A stretch of DNA of 5,612 nucleotides from Armatimonadota bacterium (GCA_023428805.1 JAEYWW010000199.1:1-5612); one strand, 5' to 3'; counted from the first letter of the stretch, positions 1-5,493 are shown. Notes: generated by a model not told the origin, from the sequence alone. A program made the numbers and translations.

Positions 1-945
1 CAATTTGACTGCGTGCGCGATGCCGAGGGCGGCCGAGCCTGCCGTCGCAGATTCTTCAAATCTCACTTCACCCTTCCACGCGAGGACTCCCGGGGCGAGG
101 GAAAAGCGGCTCTCTCGAATCTCGGAGAATGCGGTTTGCTCCTCATCATGCAGGGCGTTCATGCAGGAGGCAAGGTGCGATCCCAGGTCGTAGGAGTTGA
201 TGCCGAGAATCCTGCCGATCTCCTCACGCCGGAGTTTGGAGAGGATTTCCAGTTGCTTTCCCGAGATCAGATGAAGCAGATTTCGGATGCGGAGGACTTC
301 GTTGAAAGCGGTGGGGGGCCGAAGCATCCGTGATTCCAGCGCAGCCCGAACCCAGTTTGCCGTATGAAAAGCCCTCAAACCACCTGCTCCTTCCTTCAGG
401 TGCGGCTCGGTGGCAAGAGGCGTGTCATGAGTGCGGCGCATGGCGTCCTCGCGCTCACGCTTCTTTTGGATGAGAAAGTCGGGGGTGGGAAAGCTCGCCC
501 ACATGGCTTCATTGAGCTCATCCAAAGAGGCCGGGTCGCCGGCAATGAGGCGCGCGTCCAATAATGCGGTGCGGGATTTGCCATCCAAGCCGGGAGCATC
601 CGCCGCGTTGCGGAAGGAGTAGCCGACGTGCAGCCCCATGCCTTCATCGAATGTTGCGTGCAGCCCGCGGAAGAGCTTTTTGACGACCTCATCGGGAACA
701 TCCCCACGGGCGACCAGCGAGATGTCGATGTCCGAGTACGGACAGAGTTCCTCGCGGCCATACCCTCCTGTCGCAACCAAGGCGAAGGGAAGCGAGTCGT
801 CTCCAACCGCATCTTTGTAAATTGTGCGGACCAATCGATCAGCCCAGCGGGAATGCTGCTGGCACCAAGTCAGGCCCGAACTTTGCGCGCGGAGCGCGTC
901 CAGAAGCGCCTGCCGATCATCGCGGGCCTTGTCGATGGTGATCAC
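1..945 (-). CDS. glnD: GlnD-type [protein-PII] uridylyltransferase, N-terminal part (runs off the window)
   Basis: GlnD adds and removes UMP on PII signal proteins in response to glutamine, linking nitrogen status to glutamine synthetase in the cytoplasm. Reading the minus strand from 945 gives 315 open codons to the window edge with no stop. Visible motifs are the nucleotidyltransferase signature GGYGREEL (residues 60-67; the family usually has GGYGRGEL) followed by SDID (71-74), whose two Asp are the expected metal ligands. Then come LLDARLIAGD (128-137) and KEGAGGLR (184-191), close to the family's KEGPGGLRD, and a helical stretch around 217-250 matching the region before the HD domain. 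The HD (UMP-removing) and ACT domains would lie beyond base 1 and cannot be checked. The frame is closed upstream by TGA at 981-979 and has no ATG at the start. GTG 945 is used here, but ATC 936 fits the AGGAG at 949-945 better. It begins about 5 nt after the preceding stop, so it is last seen in the operon. A GlnD-like nucleotidyltransferase of other function is the alternative. Confidence 0.82.
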   Translation of the reverse strand, partial: MITIDKARDDRQALLDALRAQSSGLTWCQQHSRWADRLVRTIYKDAVGDDSLPFALVATGGYGREELCPYSDIDISLVARGDVPDEVVKKLFRGLHATFDEGMGLHVGYSFRNAADAPGLDGKSRTALLDARLIAGDPASLDELNEAMWASFPTPDFLIQKKREREDAMRRTHDTPLATEPHLKEGAGGLRAFHTANWVRAALESRMLRPPTAFNEVLRIRNLLHLISGKQLEILSKLRREEIGRILGINSYDLGSHLASCMNALHDEEQTAFSEIRESRFSLAPGVLAWKGEVRFEESATAGSAALGIAHAVKL

Positions 946-950
946 TCCTT
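945..950 (-). promoter_or_regulatory. Shine-Dalgarno of the glnD-like gene, overlapping its GTG
   Basis: The minus strand reads AAGGAG at 950-945, a strong ribosome-binding core just after the stop (953-951) of the upstream membrane-protein gene. It overlaps the only in-frame GTG (945-943), leaving no spacing for that start. The in-frame ATC at 936-934 lies 8 nt downstream, which is ideal spacing. The site therefore argues for a rare AUC start or for an unusual GTG arrangement. Confidence 0.5.
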
Positions 951-2324
951 TCAGTTTGACCGGACAAAGAGCTGCGGCTCAAGGGCCTGAGCGGCGGCGC
1001 GATCAAGTCCCAGGGCAATGGGAGCCGAAACAATCGCTCCGACCAGGCCAAAGAGCGCGAGGGCCAAGCCGTATTGCCGGAGGGCCAACCCTCCCGCGAG
1101 CCAGGACGGGACACGCCGGAAGTGCGCCCAGGCTGGAGCTGCAGATAGACAGATTGCAAAAGTGAACAGGGCCATCGCAAGCAGCACGGGCGACCCGATG
1201 GGGGCCAACGCCGCATCAGGACGCAGGACAAGAACTGTCTGCGCAGATTCGCTGAGCCCCATGATGAGGAGAATCAAAGCGATGCCTCCCGCCACTCCTG
1301 CGGCCCGCGCCGCTGCCACGAGGCCTCCGACTTTGGGGCGCGGGCCATCTTCGTTCTGCTTCCAAGGGTGCGCGATGGTGTATGTGGAAAACGAGAGGGC
1401 CACCGCGAAGGCGGCGAGAGGCTGGCGAACGACGAGGTAGACCAGAAGCCCGAGGAGGGTTCCGATGGGAGCGGAGTAGGGCTGGCTGAAGGCAACCCGC
1501 ATCCACGGAGCTTTTTCGATCAGGCGGCCCAGCAGCCAGACGAGTCCCCCAATGATCGCCGCCACAAGGCAGGCACCAGGAGTTGACGCGGCCAAGATGC
1601 TTGCGAATGAAGCGTAGATCGGGGGCATCTCATCGGATTCCTGCGCTGCGAGGGCCTGCGCTTCGGAGCCGCCCAGGAGCGCCAGACGGAGCATAGACCT
1701 CCTTTTGCCCTCGGGGACGTGCTGGATCACGTTGAAGGCATTGAGTTCAGTAGCTCTCGAGTCTGTTCTCCGCAACTGGTATGCGAGAATCTCGAGAGCG
1801 GGGAGGGACCAGCTTCTTTGTGCCGCCCAAGCTGCGGCGAGGTGCCAGGAGAGCTTTTCTCCCGATTGCTGCTGGAGTGATCGGACCTGGTCTTCAGCGC
1901 GAACTGAACTGTAGTCATTCCACTCATGCTTTCTGGACGCCCTTTGCCAGGCGGCGGAAGCCTCTTCGTTGTTTCCCAGTGATGTTTGAAAGACCGCTGT
2001 CATCTGCGGCCAGTAAGCATTTTGTGGTTCGCTCTCCTCCGCAGAAAAGGCGAACTCGGCCAGAAGCAGGTTGTCTTCGGCGCTCGTGGGCGTTCTGTTG
2101 ACTACCTGGGATGCCCCCGCCTCCATCCACATCGCAAAATCCGGGCCGTCCTTGGGAACAGGCAGCAGCTTGCGGGCCCGAAGATCCTCCGAAAAGTCCT
2201 CCATCCGGGCGGGGCCAAACCGGGTTGAGCCGTGCAGCATCAATGGCCGCACGACGGGGTGCAGCAGAAGCACCAGGATCGCGCCCGCCAACGCGCCACC
2301 CAAAGCGCGGCGCAGCCAGCTCAT
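951..2324 (-). CDS. Polytopic membrane protein with N-terminal anchor and helical soluble domain, function unknown
   Basis: I do not recognise a named family for this 457-residue protein. An N-terminal hydrophobic segment (about 7-24, preceded by two Arg) is followed by a soluble, mostly helical region of roughly 220 residues. Within it, residues about 82-185 (LLLAEFAFSAEESEP, LGNNEEASAAWQRAS, ALEILAYQLRR) look like degenerate TPR-style helices. The C-terminal half holds about six more hydrophobic segments, near 248-267, 284-300, 302-319, 335-356, 375-397 and 414-437, giving about seven in all. The soluble part would be extracytoplasmic if the first segment is an anchor with its N-terminus inside. 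The ATG at 2324 overlaps the previous gene's TGA as ATGA, which fixes the start and implies coupling. Following an ECF sigma gene and a single-pass protein, it could be a sensor or accessory of the sigma circuit, but nothing in its sequence proves that. Confidence 0.8.
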   Translation of the reverse strand: MSWLRRALGGALAGAILVLLLHPVVRPLMLHGSTRFGPARMEDFSEDLRARKLLPVPKDGPDFAMWMEAGASQVVNRTPTSAEDNLLLAEFAFSAEESEPQNAYWPQMTAVFQTSLGNNEEASAAWQRASRKHEWNDYSSVRAEDQVRSLQQQSGEKLSWHLAAAWAAQRSWSLPALEILAYQLRRTDSRATELNAFNVIQHVPEGKRRSMLRLALLGGSEAQALAAQESDEMPPIYASFASILAASTPGACLVAAIIGGLVWLLGRLIEKAPWMRVAFSQPYSAPIGTLLGLLVYLVVRQPLAAFAVALSFSTYTIAHPWKQNEDGPRPKVGGLVAAARAAGVAGGIALILLIMGLSESAQTVLVLRPDAALAPIGSPVLLAMALFTFAICLSAAPAWAHFRRVPSWLAGGLALRQYGLALALFGLVGAIVSAPIALGLDRAAAQALEPQLFVRSN

Positions 2325-2647
2325 TCGGAATAGCTTGAGATGGGCGGCTCGCTGGAACTGACAGGGGCGGTCACCGGAAGCGGTTTTCGCGCAACTGGTG
2401 AAAGAGCCACCTGGATCACGGCGAGCAGCGCCGCCGCAGCGGCCATTGCGCCAATCAACGCTGGCGCCCAGTAGCTGAAGCTGCGGATGCTCCGCTCATG
2501 CCGCCAAGAGCGGATGACGTTGATCTCCAACTCAGCGGTGTTGGACGGATCAATGGCGCTCTCGCGCAGAAAGTCCAGCGCGTCGGTCATGTCGGGGTCG
2601 GATTCCACACGGAGCGTGGGACGTCCGGGGGCGGGAAAGGCGGACAT
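2321..2647 (-). CDS. Small single-pass membrane protein, candidate anti-sigma factor
   Basis: This 108-residue protein has a hydrophilic N-terminal part (1-58) with an acidic helix-like stretch around 16-45. One membrane segment follows at about 59-82 (YWAPALIGAMAAAAALLAV), then a short Pro/Ser-rich tail. The R/H-rich residues just before the segment (WRHERSIR, 48-55) predict the N-terminus in the cytoplasm. Size, topology and position directly after an ECF sigma gene match membrane anti-sigma factors. However, the zinc-binding HxxxCxxC motif of ZAS-type anti-sigmas is absent: there is no Cys at all. The call therefore rests on context. The start ATG 2647 lies 3 nt beyond the sigma stop and has a good ribosome site, AGGGGAG at about 7 nt. 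Its stop overlaps the next start (ATGA). Alternatively it is an unrelated small membrane protein of the operon. Confidence 0.72.
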   Translation of the reverse strand: MSAFPAPGRPTLRVESDPDMTDALDFLRESAIDPSNTAELEINVIRSWRHERSIRSFSYWAPALIGAMAAAAALLAVIQVALSPVARKPLPVTAPVSSSEPPISSYSE

Positions 2648-2650
2648 GAA

Positions 2651-3208
2651 TCAGCTCCCCTTTGTCGCCTCAAGCCAAATCTGGCGAAACTTTTCGCGCG
2701 CGGTGTGAAGACGGGACCTCACCGTGCCGACCGGCACGTTCATCGCTTCGGCGACTTCGTCGTAGCTGAACTGCTCAATCTCGCGAAGAACGAGCGTCAT
2801 GCGGAGGTCGGGGCTGAGGCGATCCAGAAGCTCCTCCACGACGACCTTGGTTTCCACTTTCGGCCCCTGGCACGCTTCGGGGGCATCGACAATTCCCGGC
2901 TCCGGCCTTCGGGAGCGCAGTCGATCCATGCAGAGCCGGACGCAGATGCGATAGAGAAATCCGGAAAAAGCACGATCCTCACGCAGTTTGTGAATCTCGC
3001 GGAAAGCTTTGAGAAAAGCCTCCTGAGCAACATCTTCGGCCTCGTTGCTGTCCCGCAGCACGTTGGCGGCCACGCGGAGCAGCTTGCGGCGGTGGCGTCC
3101 CATCAAGAGGGTCATCGCTGCCTCATCGCCAGCGCGGACGCGCTCGACCCAGTGACGCTCTTCCAGAGCGGTTTCTGCGCTGCGGACAAAGGTTTGCGAT
3201 TCTGACAT
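2651..3208 (-). CDS. RNA polymerase sigma factor, ECF (sigma-70 group 4) family
   Basis: This 185-residue protein has the two-domain layout and length typical of ECF sigma factors, which direct core RNA polymerase to stress or envelope promoters. Region 2 spans about 25-100: DSNEAEDVAQEAFLKAFREI (53-72) is the classic region 2.2, and FSGFLYRICVRLCMDRLRSR (81-100) covers 2.3-2.4, where the -10 element is melted and read. After a linker of about 20 residues, region 4 (about 122-178) shows LSPDLRMTLVLREIEQFSYD (131-150) and a helix-turn-helix, EVAEAMNVPVGTVRSRLH (151-168), that reads the -35 element. The start ATG 3208 has CCGGAG about 9 nt upstream. The gene is first in a four-gene operon and is divergent from the LptD-like gene. 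The small membrane protein right behind it is its likely regulator. I cannot assign an ECF subgroup by eye. Confidence 0.95.
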   Translation of the reverse strand: MSESQTFVRSAETALEERHWVERVRAGDEAAMTLLMGRHRRKLLRVAANVLRDSNEAEDVAQEAFLKAFREIHKLREDRAFSGFLYRICVRLCMDRLRSRRPEPGIVDAPEACQGPKVETKVVVEELLDRLSPDLRMTLVLREIEQFSYDEVAEAMNVPVGTVRSRLHTAREKFRQIWLEATKGS

Positions 3209-3217
3209 AGATGAGAA

Positions 3218-3221
3218 CTCC
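3218..3221 (-). promoter_or_regulatory. Ribosome-binding site of the ECF sigma gene
   Basis: GGAG on the minus strand at 3221-3218, 9 nt before ATG 3208, supports that start. An in-frame start farther upstream is not needed, because region 2 of the protein is complete. Confidence 0.55.
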
Positions 3222-3239
3222 GGATTCCCTCGGTCGTTT

Positions 3240-3265
3240 GACGTAAGAGATGGGGGTGTTTGTTC
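3240..3265 (-). promoter_or_regulatory. Possible ECF-type autoregulatory promoter of the sigma operon
   Basis: On the minus strand, GAAC (3265-3262) and CGTC (3243-3240) are separated by 18 nt. This resembles the GGAAC/CGTC-type -35 and -10 elements of many ECF promoters, although the usual spacer is 16-17 nt and the -35 is incomplete (GCGAAC rather than GGAAC). Transcription would begin about 25 nt before ATG 3208. ECF operons are often autoregulated, which makes the match plausible. It is a short-motif call in GC-rich DNA and could be chance. Confidence 0.25.
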
Positions 3266-3302
3266 GCCCCGCGCCCCCTATTTTACGCCTAGGTAGACTC
3301 CG

Positions 3303-3647
3303 TTGCTCATGTTTCCCCTCGGCCTGCCCGCCATTCCGCAGGAAACGGCTCTCCAAGAGCCGGTGCAGCAGGTCAACGTCCGACAGTTTGAGGGCGGCCT
3401 TCGTGTTGAATATGAGGGGATTGAGCACGATCTGGAGACAGGCATCACCACCTTCACGGGGAAGGTGCGTGCCTTCTACGACCTGACTGAACTCCGCGCC
3501 GATTCCATCCGCGTGGATGACAAAAACAAGGTTTTGGAAGCAGAAGGATCTGTTGAAGTCATCGACCCTGAAGCTTACGCAAAGTGCGAAAAAATATGGG
3601 CGACTTGGGTGAAGCCCCCGCCAGAAGAAAATGAGGAGGAGCGGTAG
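3303..3647 (+). CDS. First segment of the LptD-like gene: signal-like start and OstA/LptA domain
   Basis: This segment has 114 codons from TTG 3303 (or ATG 3309, two codons later) to the first TAG. AGGT at 3291-3294 stands 8 nt before the TTG, so TTG is the better-supported start. The LptA-like domain has the alternating pattern of the family (GKVRAFYDLTELRADSIRVD, then KVLEAEGSVEVIDPE). It ends in an acidic, Pro-rich stretch (KPPPEENEEER) just before the stop. Alone it would be a small exported LptA-like protein, but the homologous sequence continues past the TAG without a gap, so I read it as the front of a longer protein. The missing basic n-region leaves the exact start open. Confidence 0.7.
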   Translation: MLMFPLGLPAIPQETALQEPVQQVNVRQFEGGLRVEYEGIEHDLETGITTFTGKVRAFYDLTELRADSIRVDDKNKVLEAEGSVEVIDPEAYAKCEKIWATWVKPPPEENEEER

Positions 3648-4889
3648 GCTTTCGTGATGGGACGGGCCCTCAACATGGTGTTTCGATCCGGAAACGTCCG
3701 CCTCGAAGCCAGGGAGACCATCATCCATCCGGGCAAATGGGTGATGACCGATGTCACTGGAGCCATCACCCGTTCCGACAATCCCTCCTACGGGCTCTTC
3801 GCCCGGAAAGTGACGTTGAAGCCGGGGCAGAGCGGGGTTGCGGAGCAGGTCTACCTTGAGATTCTCGGACGGCGCATTGGTCCAATCCCGCGCTATTCCT
3901 TCAGTCTCAACAAGCGGCTGGGAGGCATTGGACTGCCGTCGATCAAGCAGGAGCGGGGAAGAGGCATCGGGATAGGCTGGGGCGCGAATCTGCCCGTCGG
4001 CTCCCATGCCGCCGTCAATTCCAGCATCGAGTGGTTTCCCGGTTAGGACTTGAAGTTTGGGCTGGAATACGCCTACAGTCCGCTGAAAGTCGATTCAACA
4101 GATGCGAAGATCAATCCTCGGGGCGATCTGGGCGAACGATTCAGCGATGGATGGTTCGACAATGTCGGCATTCCCGTCCCAAGCGCGGAGCAGTCAGAAC
4201 TCCGCAAGACGCGGCTGACATACAGCGTTGGCACCAAATGGAACGAAGGATCAGGCGCGCGTCTCGACGAGACTGGACGGATCAGCAAGGAACTTGAATT
4301 CGCCTGGGAGACGGGCGGTGAACTTGGGAACGGCTATGGGGCGATCTTCCAAACGCGGCTGCAGCGGATCCGGGGTGAGCGGAATCAGCCTTGGGTCAAC
4401 CGCGCGCTGCTGCAGGGCACGCTGATCGCTCCAGATTATGCGCTGGGAGATGGGCTGCATCTTCGTCTCCGCGCCGACGGCTTCCTGACCCAGAGCGAGC
4501 ACAACACATTCTCCTGGCTGCGTGGATCGGCGGGGCTGATCTATGAGCCTTATCAGGGCTTGACGCTGGGGGCGGCTTATGTCGCCAGCCTGGAGTATGG
4601 CGACCCTGATTTTCGGTTCGATCCGCTCTACTCCCGCAACGCGGCCCACTTTCGCATTGATTGGAGATCAGGGCCATATTCGGTCAAATACCTGTACAAA
4701 TATGACTTTGACACTGCGGCCTGGTACGACCGTGAATGGGAGTTCTCGCTGGTGGCCGAGGGCTTCGAGCCATTCGTTCAATACCGCCAATTTCCGAGCG
4801 ATTACAAGATCGGAGTGCGGTTCCGGATCGACAACTTTGTCGACAAACTCGTGAACCGCGACCCCAAGCGTGGACGCCCGAAAAGCTAG
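3303..4889 (+). CDS. LptA/LptD (OstA)-like outer-membrane protein gene, one frame broken by two in-frame TAG codons
   Basis: The whole span is one reading frame of 528 codons, with TAG only at 3645-3647 and 4044-4046 before the end at 4887-4889 (also TAG). It codes for an LptD-like protein that would insert lipopolysaccharide or a related lipid into the outer membrane. Residues 9-20 are signal-like, although no basic n-region is seen. An OstA/LptA-type beta domain follows (about 25-100: TFTGKVRAFYDL, LRADSIRVDDKNKVLEAEG). A second periplasmic part runs to about 215, and the C-terminal 280 residues are beta-barrel-like strands ending in a barrel-type strand (YKIGVRFRIDNF). At about 528 residues it is much shorter than E. 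coli LptD (784). No frameshift interrupts the family-like sequence on either side of each TAG. It is either a recently inactivated gene, sequence error at two sites, or an amber-read-through gene. The orthology to LptD is moderate. Confidence 0.75.
3654..4046 (+). CDS. Middle segment of the LptD-like gene, between the two TAG codons
   Basis: This segment has 130 codons in the same frame, opening at GTG 3654 or ATG 3657. It continues the periplasmic part (GNVRLEARETIIHPGKWVMT, then FARKVTLKPGQSGVAEQVYL) and moves into the first barrel-like strands (RIGPIPRYSFSLN, GIGIGWGANLPVG). A purine-rich stretch, GAGGAGGAG at 3632-3640, could let ribosomes restart after the first TAG, but at 13 nt or more from the start codon the spacing is poor. 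The product would also lack any signal peptide and could not reach the periplasm. It therefore makes sense only as part of one polypeptide. Confidence 0.6.
   Translation: MMGRALNMVFRSGNVRLEARETIIHPGKWVMTDVTGAITRSDNPSYGLFARKVTLKPGQSGVAEQVYLEILGRRIGPIPRYSFSLNKRLGGIGLPSIKQERGRGIGIGWGANLPVGSHAAVNSSIEWFPG
4050..4889 (+). CDS. C-terminal barrel segment of the LptD-like gene, after the second TAG
   Basis: This segment has 279 codons in the same frame from TTG 4050, which has only a cramped AGGA beside it, to the final TAG. The sequence is rich in Tyr, Arg and Gly with alternating strand patterns (GLEYAYSPLKVDS, LGAAYVASLEYGDPDFRFD, YSVKYLYKYDF) and ends in an amphipathic strand plus a basic tail, as in LptD-like barrels. 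With no signal peptide it could not function as a separate outer-membrane protein. It overlaps the small minus-strand gene by 4 nt at CTAG (4886-4889), leaving no room for a terminator between the two convergent genes. Confidence 0.68.
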   Translation: MKFGLEYAYSPLKVDSTDAKINPRGDLGERFSDGWFDNVGIPVPSAEQSELRKTRLTYSVGTKWNEGSGARLDETGRISKELEFAWETGGELGNGYGAIFQTRLQRIRGERNQPWVNRALLQGTLIAPDYALGDGLHLRLRADGFLTQSEHNTFSWLRGSAGLIYEPYQGLTLGAAYVASLEYGDPDFRFDPLYSRNAAHFRIDWRSGPYSVKYLYKYDFDTAAWYDREWEFSLVAEGFEPFVQYRQFPSDYKIGVRFRIDNFVDKLVNRDPKRGRPKS

Positions 4890-5095
4890 GCAGCCTTGGA
4901 CATTGAGAAGGGCATGACGGAAACCACGCGGTCGATCCGAATTTCGCCCATGTCCGTCATCAGACATGGACCGTAGAGCGCGACAAACCCCACGTCGAAG
5001 ATTTCTGCGATCTGCGAAATTTCGTCCCCTTTTCGGTCTCGGTACACCAGGTTCACCATCTGCCCAATGTACGCCTTTGCTTCTGAAATAAGCAT
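4886..5095 (-). CDS. Small 69-residue protein, possibly a compact beta-barrel (SH3/Sm-like) fold, function unknown
   Basis: ATG 5095 gives a 69-residue soluble protein with no signal peptide or membrane segment. It has a short N-terminal helix (LISEAKAYIGQMV), then alternating strands with charged turns (LVYRDRKGDEIS, FDVGFVALYGPCL, MGEIRIDRVVSVMP), like small beta-barrel domains of the SH3 or Sm kind. I do not recognise a named family, so the fold is a guess. The start is supported by AGGGG and AAGGA within 15 nt upstream. The frame stays open upstream to ATG 5287 (133 residues), but that extension enters the repeat cluster and does not look protein-like, so I chose the shorter form. The gene converges on the LptD-like gene and shares its stop site. 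Confidence 0.6.
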   Translation of the reverse strand: MLISEAKAYIGQMVNLVYRDRKGDEISQIAEIFDVGFVALYGPCLMTDMGEIRIDRVVSVMPFSMSKAA

Positions 5096-5270
5096 TTCCT
5101 TAACCCCTTGTGAAACCGTAGTTTCTCGCTGTAATGATCGGAATAGAAATGCGGGCTTGGTACTGGTAGAGGTGCTGGGAATCGTCATGACCCAGGTGGG
5201 GATGACAAGTTTGTAAAGCGTGATGGTCGGGGCGCTTTCAATCCTCCTCAAAGTGATGCTCTCCATCTTT

Positions 5271-5315
5271 GGAGTGCGGCGAGGCATCGCCGCTTTCCCT
5301 TGCGGCGGAGCCGCC
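5271..5315 (+). repeat. REP-like unit 1
   Basis: This is a 45-nt unit. The first stem is GCGGCGA paired with TCGCCGC around a GGCA loop. CTTT follows, then a second hairpin GCGGC-GGA-GCCGC. It is the inverted partner of the unit at 5344-5388, from which it differs mainly in stem bases that change in pairs. Confidence 0.75.
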
Positions 5316-5319
5316 CTCG

Positions 5320-5340
5320 CTGTTCTGGATCGTAGAGCAG
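5320..5340. repeat. Central hairpin between REP-like units 1 and 2
   Basis: CTGTTCT (5320-5326) pairs with AGAGCAG (5334-5340) through one G-T wobble around a 7-nt loop. It sits in the 28-nt spacer of the inverted pair, so the whole 5271-5388 block can fold into one long branched hairpin, as REPINs do. Confidence 0.5.
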
Positions 5341-5343
5341 GAA

Positions 5344-5388
5344 GCCGCCTCCGGCGGAATTGAAAGCGGTCATACCTGACCGCACTCC
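5344..5388 (-). repeat. REP-like unit 2, inverted partner of unit 1
   Basis: This is a 45-nt minus-strand unit. The first stem is GCGGTCA paired with TGACCGC around a GGTA loop. CTTTCAATT follows, then a second hairpin CCGCC-GGA-GGCGG. It has the same length and order as unit 1, with paired substitutions in both stems. Confidence 0.75.
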
Positions 5389-5397
5389 ATGGAGTGC
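5382..5397. repeat. Perfect 16-bp palindrome at the junction of units 2 and 3
   Basis: GCACTCCATGGAGTGC is its own reverse complement. It arises because two divergent units abut with only AT between their GGAGTGC ends. The same ATGGAGTGC recurs at 5604-5612. Confidence 0.7.
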
Positions 5398-5443
5398 GCG
5401 ATCATTCATGTCGCCCTTTTGAATCTCTGCGCACTGAAGTGCG
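5391..5443 (+). repeat. REP-like unit 3 (longer, degenerate)
   Basis: GGAGTGC leads into a stem GCGA(T)CAT paired with ATGTCGC, with one bulged T. CCTTTT follows, then a second hairpin CGCACT-GA-AGTGCG at 5430-5443. It follows the order of units 1 and 2 but is 53 nt long with unrelated stem bases. Confidence 0.5.
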
Positions 5444-5457
5444 GGAATCCGAGAGCC

Positions 5458-5493
5458 CCGCTGAAGCGGAGCGGTCCTTCCCGTGCCTGCTCC
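5458..5493 (-). repeat. Degenerate REP-like unit 4
   Basis: The minus strand reads GGAG, then ACCGCT, then a hairpin CCGCT-TC-AGCGG (5469-5458). The end motif is incomplete (GGAGCAGG) and no good first stem is seen, so this is a weak member that faces unit 3. Confidence 0.35.

Noticed and set aside
396..812. Minus-strand open frame of 138 codons inside the glnD-like region
   Set aside because: It is a shifted frame. The true frame carries the GGYGR...SDID and KEGAGGLR motifs.
2498..3205. Plus-strand open frame of 235 codons across the sigma gene
   Set aside because: It is the antisense shadow of a clear ECF sigma factor, a common effect of codon bias in GC-rich DNA.
3237..3284. Sigma-70 promoter for the LptD-like gene (TTTGAC at 3237, TATTTT at 3279)
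   Set aside because: The two hexamers are 36 nt apart and neither has a partner at 16-18 nt.
3645..3656. Separate genes by stop-and-restart at the first TAG
   Set aside because: The spacing from the purine-rich stretch is poor, and the restarted protein would have no export signal although it is a periplasmic and outer-membrane sequence.
3123..4007. Long minus-strand open frame of 294 codons opposite the LptD-like gene
   Set aside because: It runs antisense to clear OstA-like sequence and into the sigma factor start. Its composition is not protein-like and it has no ribosome site.
5096..5287. Upstream extension of the small minus-strand gene to 133 residues
   Set aside because: The extra 64 residues begin in a repeat unit and look non-coding, while ATG 5095 has a good ribosome site.
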